Made by a program: the position numbers and the translations under genes. The notes below the pieces were generated by a model that did not search any database, was not told the DNA's origin, and saw only the letters and a program-made list of their open reading frames with translations. DNA of 64,000 nt from Sclerurus mexicanus (taxonomy: Eukaryota > Chordata > Aves > Passeriformes > Furnariidae): the NCBI GenBank assembly GCA_013396755.1, contig VWZF01007822.1, positions 383,172-447,171 on the forward strand. Reading direction: 5' to 3'. The first letter of the stretch is position 1. Each line of letters opens with the position of its first letter. Positions 39,567 through 48,179 of the stretch are shown in pieces.

Positions 39567-42500
39567 GTAAACGAGGATGTCGGTGTTGTTGTTGTTGTTG
39601 TCGGGGATTTTTTTTTTTTTAAGCCGTATTAAAGGATGAGGGGTTTTAAGGAAAAAAAAAAAAAAAGACGGAAAAAAAAAAAAAGCCCAAGCGTCAGCGA
39701 GGAGTTTGGGGCGAATTCAGCAGGAATGTGTAGCGATGTTTTGAAGCAGGTGTCTCGGCTGCGAACAGACGGCTGTCCGGGGGCACAGCCCCGAGTGGAT
39801 GGAAGGAGCTGCGCATCCCGAGTCTCCTGCCGGGGCTGTCAGCGCCCCGCTCCGCTCCCACCCAGTCCTGCCAAAAGTTTGCCGCTTGTACCGGGTCCAG
39901 ACTCCACAGCTGGGTCTTGTCATCCGAGCTCCCTGCCTCGGCCAAGGGCTGCTTTGAGCCCTGTGCTGCGGGTTTGTGTCTGGTTAGGGAATTTTTTAAT
40001 TTTTTTGTGTGTGTGTGTTCTTTTGTTTTGATTTTTTTTTATTTGAAATTAATATTATTATTTTTTTTTTGTTTTGTTCCTGGCGATGACGAGGAAAAAG
40101 CCCTCCAGGAGTGTCCGTACACACGTCTGTGTGTGTGCATGTGTGTGTACATGTACAGAGCGCGGCTGTTCCCAGCGCAGGGAGCTTTGCCGAGCCCGTG
40201 AGTTGTCAGTCATATGACAGCGATCCCCTTGTGCTAATTGCCCTGGCCAGGAACGGGGAAGAACGGAGGCTCCTTCCCTTTAATGGACATATTTTTCGTG
40301 CCTTTTTTCCCCCGCTTTCTCTCCTAAATGTGACCGAAGCTGCGGGATGGCCGGGGCTGGCAGTCCTGCGGGGCTCGGGGGACCGGCTGCTCAGCGCGGT
40401 GCCCGGAGCAAATACCTGCTGGCTTTGCAGAAGGACGAAGGAGCCTTTCCCAGAAGGTTGAAATGCAAAGTGTTACAACCTTCACATGCCTACTAATTGT
40501 ATGCAATGCCCTTTTTTTTTTTTTTCCTTTTCCCCTTTCCCTCCCCCCGCTCCCCTTTCAGAGCGGCAGCTCCATACATAGTACGTGATTGAAATGGAGC
40601 TAAGTAGTTTCCTTCAGGCATTCGGGCTCTTGGCGAATCGCCAAGCCCTCGTTCCCAGTAGCCTTCAGAGCCATTTAAACTCGAAGAGAGCTTCACTCCG
40701 CTCCCCATTACTAATCTACCTAATGAGGAATTTAAATTAGCCGAGAATATGAAAGTTTAACAGGATCTTTATAAATGCTTTTTTTACTTGTTTTCACGAA
40801 AAATCAATGCACTATTGTGCGTCTCTGTCGAAACCCTTTTTGTTTTTAGCGTGCATTCCAACCCAGTTCCCTAATTATAGACATATACATAAATACCGTG
40901 CGCAGCAATGGGTTTGGTTCTGGGGGTTGTTTGGGGTTCTGGTTGGGGTTTTTTTTGTTTGTTTTTGTTTTTTTCTGTTTTTTTTCTTTCAATTTTTGCC
41001 CACACTCCGAGCCTAGCCAGAGCATGTGACCCAGTTTACTGAAGCAGTGCTGGGGGAGAAAGGAGGCTGCTCCCATGGCGGCTCCGCTCGTGGGCAGATG
41101 GGAAGGGGCTGTAAGGGGAATGTGTGGCGTTTGGGACCAGGTTTTGCTACCTGGCTTGGAAAAGATGATCTTGTTAAAATAAGTAGAGTTTGGTATGGAA
41201 ACTTGGTGTGTCCATTTTCTGTGTAAAGCTTCCATGTGGATCATTTCCTATAGTGGAAAGAATAATCCCAAAACATCAGCTTGTTGCCATAACAGTCCAT
41301 ACTCTTTTTTCTTTTTTCTTTTTTTTTTTTCTGAGAACATGGCTACAAAGTCAGCAAGGTGAATTGAAATTGAAAACAGCAGTTTCACCCATTTAGAGTG
41401 GTTTTGATTTTTGTTTTGTCTCATTTCGTGGAATAGAGGGGAATGATTTTGTTGGGGGGAAGTTGTCCATGTACTGTTGCATGTATATTTGCACAGAGTA
41501 CTTTCTTGGCAGATGGTTAGGGTTTTAAAAGGAAGTCTCCTTTGGCATTGCGTGAAAGAAAGAGAGAGATGACTCATACAGTTGCACTCTTGGCCAGTAG
41601 ATAAAGTTCTTGTTCATTGTGGGACTCCCAGCAGGACCTCAGAGTAATTTCCCGTTTTGCATCCTATAGAACAGGACATTTCTATTCTGGAACTTTTTTT
41701 TGTCCCGCTCCTCTGTTGTTGAAGTTCTTCATGTTCCTCCGAACACGCATGGGAGCAGTTTGAGTTATGTGGCGTGCATGCCAGTGCTCTTGGAAATGAC
41801 ATTCTTTGAAAGTCGAGTGTGCTGCGTTCTCATGCACAGGAAATGGAAGGATGTCTGCTGCTCCATTGATGTCCCCAGAAGATGGGCTGGCATCTCTGCA
41901 GCCATGCTGAAATGTGGCTTTGTTTTCTGACACAGGGTTTAGGTTTTAACTGCATGTCAAAGCACATTGTGTTTAATTGGGTCTTTTCAGCCTTGTGCTT
42001 GTGCAAGATAGAAAACTGTTTGAAATTAGACAAGGTGCAAGAGCGACGTGTGGTTATTTGTTATGGTTCTCTATGGTCCTTTTCAACATCAGCATACTGA
42101 AAACACAGATTTTATGATGAGAGTGATGATAATTTGACTGAGTCATTAGAATGCTATTTTGGAAACCAAAGCTGACTTGCACCTTCAGCTGTGCGTTTGA
42201 ACTCCTGCCCAGGTCTCAGAAACTGATTTCTTTTCATCATAACAGTCACCTAGTTACAGCTTCAGGAGCCTTTAATTTGTTTTGAACCTAGAAACCATAA
42301 ATCGAACATACTACATTCCTGAATGCTTTTTGAAGTGTAAAATACAATTGGGTTTATTTTTAAGCAGGCTTGTAAGTCTTCTCTTTTTTTCTTCCTTCTC
42401 TTTCGCCTAGACATGTTTGGAGCTGGAACGGTATCTTCAGAGTGAACCCTGTTATGTTTCTGCATCTGAAATCAAATTTGATAGCCAAGAGGATCTCTGG

Positions 42501-45371
42501 ACCAAAATTATTCTGGCACGTGAGAAAAAGGAGGAATCTGAACTGAAGAACACATGTGTCCCAAAAGAGGACACTCTTACTAGTCAGAACTTAGAGACCA
42601 ACAGTTTGAATTCTGACGTGAGCAGCGAATCTTCAGACAGCTCTGAGGAGCTCTCACCCACTACAAAGTTTACCTCTGACCCTATAAGCGATGTTTTAGC
42701 CAGTACAGGAAACTTGAGTTCGTCTGTCACTTCCACTCCCCCTTCGTCTCCTGAGCTGAGCAAGGAGCCTTCTTCCCAGATATGGAATTGTACACCGGGT
42801 GAGTTGCATTCACCAGGGAAAATTCGTACCGCTGGAAAGACTGCAGAAAAAGGTACACCCTCCAATGGTGACACCTCACCAGATGGCAGAAGGCGTGTTC
42901 ACAGGTGTCATTTTAACGGTTGCAGGAAAGTTTACACCAAAAGTTCACATCTGAAAGCACATCAGCGCACTCATACAGGTTAGTAACCCTATGCTTATTA
43001 AGAGCTGGCAAGTACTATAGGGAATACCCATGATGGTGGTGGTGCCACAGTGTTAAACAATCACTGGGTGAGAGCCCAGGTTTGGAGAGATGATGTAATA
43101 GTAGTAGAGGCTTACCAACATGAACAACATCACTTCCTCATTCTCTTCCTAAGTCAACTGCAGCCAGGGCAGTTGGTGGAAGAATGTCTGCTGTCAGAGC
43201 AAATGGGACCCACTTGTCTAAGTAGGCAATGGTTGGGAAGCTGCAGCAGCATATGGTCTTCAGAAGCAAAGGTCTAGCCTAAATAGGTGCTAGAGCTTTC
43301 TTGGTGATTATTTTTAAAGCAAAAGTGAGATGCAACTTTCTTGCTAAAAAAGGAATTGTCCTATCCAAAAATTGGTCAGATCAGTAAATACTGTGAGAAC
43401 TTGTCTTTATCTTTATCTTATAATGCTTTAGTCTACATCATGTCTATTTTATCAGACATCCCAAGGCCTTGATTATATTAAGTATAGCTGTAGTAGTAAG
43501 TAATTTAACACTTTGGTGTGCCATTGTTACCAGCAGAGAAATCTTGCAAAGCCACAGCGTATTGTTGTCCTTCTAACATATCTGCCCCATCGGATTTATG
43601 TGTGTATGATTTACTGTAAATTTCATCCCAAATGTATGATTTACTGTAAATTTCGTCCCAAAATACTGACCAACAGCATTTTATTATTATGAAACCTGAA
43701 GTGAAAATAACAATCCCATGTGTTATTGGGAAGGAAAATGAGGAAGATAGACACTTCAGGGCTTTTATAAATATTTCATGGTTGAAGTAGCGTGCTCATT
43801 TGCTTGTTTGAGCATTATTATTTGACAACTCTTTATGACAGCAGTTAGATGTGTAGAGCTGTGCCTTGGCTCAGTGTCAGTGGTCATTGCTTAACTTGAG
43901 GAATTGGCATGGTGTTTTTGGTGTAACAATCCAAACATCTATATGGCTGGTTAGGTTTTTCACCCTCTGCCCCCCCGCCAACATGTGGGAATGAGAATTC
44001 AAGGAAAAGATTCTATTTTGACTCATGAGCTCAGCATTTTGTGGCTTTTATGGGAAGTCTGAGCAAGCTCGGATGCTCCCATTGTTGTGCAGAAGTCAGA
44101 TAAAACAGGATTATTTCAAGAGGAGAGAACAACTTCCACTGAAACTGTGGTAGTTGAACAGACAGAAATAGCTGCCAGCCTCAGAAGTATTGCAGAACTC
44201 GTGTTCTGGTGCTGTCTGGCTGAGAATGTTCCTGTGAATGGAAGTGGTATTTCTTGAATGCTGAAATAGCAGTGTTCAAAGTGGTGTGCAGGCTTTTCCA
44301 AGAATAAATGGCTCAGCAGAAAGGAGGTTGCATGTTATGCAGATGAGTGAGTGACAGAGGACTTTGATGCAACACAGTAGCCTAATTGCGTTTTGGAGCC
44401 TAGCTGTGCAGTCCTTAATCACCTTTGTGAGGTGAATGATACCTATTTGGGAGTAAGCCTGCCTTTATCCATGAACAGGAACGGTAGAGGGTTGGATTCC
44501 TTTGTTTCTTGGGGACCTGTTCAATCACTTTTTTTTTTGTTCATTTTTCATAAGAAGGTGATTATTTGATGTGCTGTTGCAGCAAGATAGTTAAGTAGGA
44601 ATCATGTGGATGAATTTTGAGCCTTCTTTGCTTACAAGTTCTGAAGCATTCAGATAGGTTAAATAAAATTGGCTGTCTTTGGGGGGTGGAAGAGGTTTGC
44701 ATAGAAAATTATAGCACCTGTCTGTCTTTGAATGAAGTCATGACTAATGTGTAATCTGCTTTCTTTGTAGGGGAAAAGCCTTACAGATGTTCATGGGAAG
44801 GGTGTGAGTGGCGTTTTGCAAGAAGTGATGAATTAACCAGACATTTCAGAAAGCACACTGGTGCCAAGCCTTTTAAATGTAGTCACTGTGACAGGTATGT
44901 GACTGAAATGCACCCTTTTAAATAGTTATTTTTGATGCTTCTTGGAAAGCTAGTATAGGCTGCTTTTTGCTTGTGTAGGAATTATTTGAGAACACAACAG
45001 TGTCTGGTATTTTTAAGGGATTATTGTATATTTAGACTGGAAAACCCTGTCCTTTTTATTTATCATTGGGAAGTGATTTGTTAGCTGATCATGCAGATGA
45101 GTGTCGAGAAGTCCCTGGTGTTACCTACCACCCATCTGCAGAGCTCTGTAGCGCCCACAGGCACCTTGAGTATTCCTGTGTATCCTGGGAATGTCAAATC
45201 CCTCCTCCACCAGCTGTGTTTTGGAGTGGCAAAGCAAGGGGAGGTGCCTCAGCTGGGCGTATCGCATTGTGTGTGTCAGCAGCCATGGGCTAATGCGCAG
45301 CCTCACTCTTGCCTTGCAGGTGTTTTTCCAGGTCTGACCACCTGGCCCTTCACATGAAGAGACACCTCTGA
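39465..45371 (+). CDS. KLF6: Krueppel-like factor 6 (KLF6), four coding exons
   Basis: KLF6 is a nuclear zinc-finger transcription factor that binds GC-box/CACCC promoter elements and acts in growth control, wound response and differentiation. The spliced CDS joins 39465-39566, 42411-42978, 44771-44894 and 45320-45371 (846 bases, 281 residues plus TGA). All introns are GT-AG. The protein opens MDVLPMCSIFQELQIVHDTG, the conserved N-terminus shared with KLF7, with the KLF6-type 'MCSIF..QIV' variant. Residues about 35-195 form an acidic, Ser/Thr/Pro-rich activation region, including SVTSTPPSSPELS. Three C2H2 fingers close the protein: C200, C205, H218, H222; C230, C235, H248, H252; C260, C263, H276, H280. 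It ends KRHL as in KLF6, where KLF7 ends in I. Human KLF6 has 283 residues, so length is normal; the small difference lies near residues 65-75. The gene has no coding neighbour within the window. Confidence 0.97.
39583..39601. repeat. (GTT)n microsatellite in KLF6 intron 1
   Basis: About six GTT units starting 17 bases after the exon 1 donor. They are followed by T and A homopolymer runs (39,609-39,685). Confidence 0.85.
39654..39684. repeat. Double poly-A run in intron 1
   Basis: Two runs of 13-14 A separated by GACGG. Slippage-prone sequence. Confidence 0.85.
39740..40480. promoter_or_regulatory. CpG-rich start of KLF6 intron 1
   Basis: GC-rich sequence with frequent CG dinucleotides continues past exon 1, interrupted by T-rich and TG-rich tracts at about 39,987-40,077 and 40,125-40,150. 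It is most simply the downstream shore of the promoter CpG island. A palindrome GTCATATGAC lies at 40,209-40,218. Confidence 0.5.
40511..40561 (+). other. Long polypyrimidine tract ending in CAG (acceptor-like)
   Basis: About 50 bases that are almost all T and C run directly into TTTCAG|AGC at 40,556-40,561. This is a textbook-strength 3' splice site inside intron 1 on the sense strand. No matching downstream donor or conserved reading frame was identified, so it may be a cryptic or alternative exon boundary, or only a low-complexity tract. Confidence 0.5.
40560..40790. promoter_or_regulatory. Candidate intronic regulatory element
   Basis: A compact, non-repetitive stretch in intron 1 that holds a full NFI-type palindrome (40,629-40,645) followed, at 40,708-40,738, by several TAAT/ATTA-type homeodomain core sites. 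It stands between low-complexity tracts on both sides. Regulatory function is inference from motif content only. Confidence 0.35.
40629..40645. promoter_or_regulatory. Perfect NFI-type palindromic site
   Basis: CTTGGCGAATCGCCAAG matches the full-site nuclear factor I consensus TTGGC-N5-GCCAA exactly (half-sites at 40,630-40,634 and 40,640-40,644). The dyad extends to 8-base arms around one central base. Occupancy is unknown. Confidence 0.6.
40790..42410. other. KLF6 intron 1, remainder
   Basis: AT-rich intronic sequence with T/G-rich tracts (about 40,935-40,990 and 41,308-41,331). Short open frames on both strands are not recognisable. It ends in a good polypyrimidine tract and CGCCTAG before exon 2. 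Confidence 0.8.
42411..42978 (+). CDS. KLF6: KLF6 coding exon 2
   Basis: Codes residues 35-223 plus the first base of codon 224. It carries the whole Ser/Thr/Pro-rich activation region and zinc finger 1, and ends in the HTG linker. The donor is ATACAG|GTTAGT. An internal, very strong donor-like sequence (CGG|GTGAGT) lies at 42,798/42,799 in the same phase as the normal exon end. Confidence 0.96.
42979..44770. other. KLF6 intron 2
   Basis: 1,792-base intron, GT-AG. The acceptor is preceded by TTTCTTTGTAG. It contains the 30-bp tandem duplication listed separately and no recognisable gene. Confidence 0.9.
43603..43662. repeat. 30-bp tandem duplication in KLF6 intron 2
   Basis: TGTATGATTTACTGTAAATT plus ten more bases is repeated immediately, with one A/G difference (TTTCATCCC versus TTTCGTCCC). 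The near identity indicates a fairly recent event. Confidence 0.9.
44771..44894 (+). CDS. KLF6: KLF6 coding exon 3
   Basis: 124 bases. Completes codon 224 (G) and codes zinc finger 2 and the start of finger 3 up to the second base of R265. Finger 2 shows the conserved recognition block ARSDELTRH. The donor is GACAG|GTATGT. Confidence 0.96.
44895..45319. other. KLF6 intron 3
   Basis: 425-base intron, GT-AG, with acceptor CTTGCCTTGCAG. Short frames within it are chance. Confidence 0.9.
45320..45371 (+). CDS. KLF6: KLF6 coding exon 4 (final)
   Basis: 52 coding bases giving the rest of zinc finger 3 (CFSRSDHLALHMKRHL) and the TGA stop at 45,369-45,371. Confidence 0.96.
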
Positions 45372-47313
45372 ATGGGTCAAGAGGTGAATCCTGCGGGCTA
45401 AGAGGCGTCAAGGTTGAAGAGCCTTGAGCGGAGGGATGCGTGTTCCAGCCAAAGCATGCCATTTTGCACCCTACCCAGTTGCCTCCAGGACCTCACTTCC
45501 TTGAAGGTCTTTCGAGGGCTAATAAGTCATGTAAGAAACGGCATAGCAACCACGGTGCATGATGTTTGGGGTTTCCTGGACTCATACACTGGTATCTAAC
45601 CTTCTGAGTGGCTCCTAAGCCTTTGCCGTGAGCATGTGCACTGAGAATGTTAATGATTGGGCGACTGTATGCGATGAGGATCTCTTGATGACTGTATGCT
45701 GAGGCACATTTTTTTTCTTGTGGTTGTTTTATAACTGTAAGAGAAAAAAAATAGTCTGAATGTCTTGTATGTGAGGAATATCTCGTGAGATGGGACGACC
45801 ACCAATCATTTCCAAGGGGTGGGGGGAGGGGTGTCTGCACCTTTTTAGAGGGAAAACTGAGAGGGGAAAGGGGGGAATAAAAAGAGTCAGGATGCCAGAG
45901 TGGAGATGGGGGACCTCCCTGTTCCTGTGTGAGAGGAGCTTTAGGTGTCTGGTGCAGCTATTAAACGTGCAATGTGTCAAGTAGCTTGTTTTACTTGCTA
46001 CAGAGCTCATTTGTAATCCATTGTATAAGCTGTGTATTTACAAATGTAACACAACTATAACTTTTCATTATAATACAAAGGTTATTGCATGGTTCTGGGG
46101 AACTATATGCTTTTCCATTCTTTAATCAGGACTGCAGTTTTGATTCCAGTTAAGAGCAGCTAAAATACAATTGGTCTAATGTTACATAATGTATGGAACA
46201 TGAATAATTTTTTCTGTTGAGTGGATAAAACCACTATTGGTTAGAAACTGATTTTTCTCATGCAGCTAATTTTTCTCTTATTTATGCCTTGAGGACTAAC
46301 TTCTGGTTTTCTAGCTGTTAATGCACTGTTGACCTTAATAATGGTGCCTTATGCAAGTGACCTTCTCTTGTAGGGGGTCTTATACAGGGGTATGGGTGAT
46401 GCATGCTTTATTAAGGCTCTCTTTTCACCTGGCATTGTACTGTATCAAATGTATAATATGAGGGGAAAAAAAGGTTACTTCCAGGGTCCTCCTTCACAAA
46501 GACAAATATAGAGAAAAGTCATTCATGTCAGTACAGTATTCGTTTAACTTAGACAATTTGACTGTGTTACAGTATAATGCATATGCCAATTGAATACCTG
46601 ACCAGTTCTGCCACCTTGAGACTTTTTTATATTGACCTTGCACAACAACTGTGTATATACACACCCCAACTGTACTTAATATGTCAAGTTTTCATACATA
46701 TTAAAGATACAGAAGTATTAAAAGATGTATTTGCTTAAAAGGCACAAGTTTCACATCTATATATCTAGCTATCTGTTGGTCATACAGAAAGAAACTATAT
46801 TACTTTTTTTTTAAAAGTGGGCAGAAAAATAATTGTGTATGTATATTTGTGTGTACAGTCTGTGTATGTGTGTATATATATAGATAATATATAAATATTT
46901 TTTTTAAAAGGAAAAAAATTAGAACACATAGCTAGAAAATGCCACAGCCCATCAAAATATTCCCTCTCCCCCCTGCAATATGGTCATTAAGGAGACAAAG
47001 AAATGAAAGATACAGTTAATTAAAATCTAGCATTTTTAGAGGCTTTACCTTTAGCTTAATGGTATGCTAAAGGCTTTGTTGGCATTCAGTCCTTCTCAGA
47101 CTGCTGACTGTGTTTTGTAGTTATTAGGTTGTCTGGAATAGCGTATCTGTGGCCATTTAAGAATTATATGAACCGAATATTGGCATGTTAAAAGAATATT
47201 AGCTGTGTGCAGATGAAGTACACTCGGGTTTTGGCCTTCCAGCTTACTGGAGGACCTGTGAGTGGAGCTAGTCGTTGTGGTGGTTGAGCTCTAATTTTAC
47301 ATTGTTCAGCTAA

Positions 47314-47319
47314 AATAAA
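47314..47319 (+). terminator. AATAAA polyadenylation signal candidate
   Basis: AATAAA in the KLF6 3' UTR about 1.94 kb after the stop codon, followed by a T-rich stretch. It could give a shorter mRNA form. Confidence 0.35.
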
Positions 47320-47716
47320 GACTGTTTTATCCTAGAGTAGCAATAGTCTGTCCAAAACCAGTTTTGTTTTGTTTTTTTTAAACCAGTTCACTACAGTCGA
47401 TGCAATGAAACATGTGACCTATTTCTTTTTCTATTAATTATCGGTCTTGCTTACTCTGCTGATATTTTTGGTATATCTTCCTGGAAATGTATGTAGATAA
47501 GTGGTTTAAAAAAAGTATATGCAAGTGATCTGGTTCTATGGAACACACAGGCTTAAATCATTCTCATTTCATTTTTGGTTTAAATTGCGTGAAAATGCAC
47601 TTTTTTTTTCTTCCCCCAAACAAACAAAATTTTCCAGAAAATGGATTTCTATTTATGATTGGGTTTTATTGTGTTTTTAATTCCTTGTTTGGATTGTCCT
47701 TGGCTTAGCCTTATTA

Positions 47717-47790
47717 TAAACCGGAAATTAAAAAAAAAAAAGGCAAAAAACAAACAAAAAACAACCCCAAACAAAAAAAAAATAAAACTT
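47717..47790. repeat. A-rich low-complexity tract in the 3' UTR
   Basis: About 70 bases of A runs with interspersed C and G, containing AATAAA at 47,781-47,786. A further A run with AATAAA lies at 47,931-47,952. Confidence 0.8.
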
Positions 47791-47933
47791 GCACTGGCTT
47801 GTCTCAATTGTGAAATACCATCAGACTTGTGTGGATGGGGTGGGGCTGTGTGCCATATGTCAAATGCCTGTAATTTTCTTAATAAGCAAGTACATTTTGT
47901 TCAGGTGATAACTGAGCCTCAATCAAGCTGAAA

Positions 47934-47952
47934 AATAAAAAAAAAAAATAAA
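47934..47952 (+). terminator. Paired AATAAA signals near KLF6 3' end
   Basis: AATAAA occurs at 47,934-47,939 and 47,947-47,952 within an A-rich run, about 2.57 kb after the stop codon. They are plausible distal polyadenylation signals, but an internal A-run could also cause false priming in cDNA data. Confidence 0.4.
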
Positions 47953-48052
47953 ACATTTTTGCTTGAAATTTAAGAAGAAAAAGTTTCTATTAGTGAAATT
48001 TCTTTTTTTGTTTTTGAAGCACCCTGTTATCTAAAGAATCTCTTTGTAAGAT

Positions 48053-48082
48053 TTTTGTAAAAATTTTGTTTTACAAAATTTT
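48053..48082 (+). other. Alternative hairpins near KLF6 mRNA 3' end
   Basis: TTTTGTAAAA (48,053-48,062) pairs with TTTTACAAAA (48,069-48,078). The overlapping AAAATTTTGT (48,060-48,069) pairs with ACAAAATTTT (48,073-48,082). Each stem has 10 perfect base pairs and the two are mutually exclusive because they share bases. Confidence 0.6.
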
Positions 48083-48179
48083 ATTTGAAATTGTTTTTTG
48101 CAAGATTGTTATATTTCTGTATGAATGTATTTTTTATTGGAATAACATAAAAAGAAATTCTTATCAGCATCACGTGTCT

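Larger units (their letters stand above)
45372..48170 (+). other. KLF6 3' UTR (end approximate)
   Basis: A long AT-rich non-coding tail is known for KLF6 mRNAs. This one contains ATTTA-type AU-rich motifs (for example around 46,280), a GTGCAAT sequence at 45,967-45,973 that matches the miR-25/92 seed type, and several AATAAA signals. The last AATAAA is at 47,947-47,952, and composition becomes ordinary intergenic soon after about 48,170. The exact cleavage site is not visible. Confidence 0.55.

Noticed and set aside
39636..40461. Open frames of 94-131 codons in KLF6 intron 1
   Set aside because: They translate homopolymer and CpG-rich tracts and have no conserved domain or splice structure.
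42584..42874. 96-codon minus-strand frame inside KLF6 exon 2
   Set aside because: It is the shadow of the real exon on the opposite strand.
45066..45462. Frames around KLF6 intron 3 and exon 4
   Set aside because: They cross a verified exon in the wrong frame or strand.
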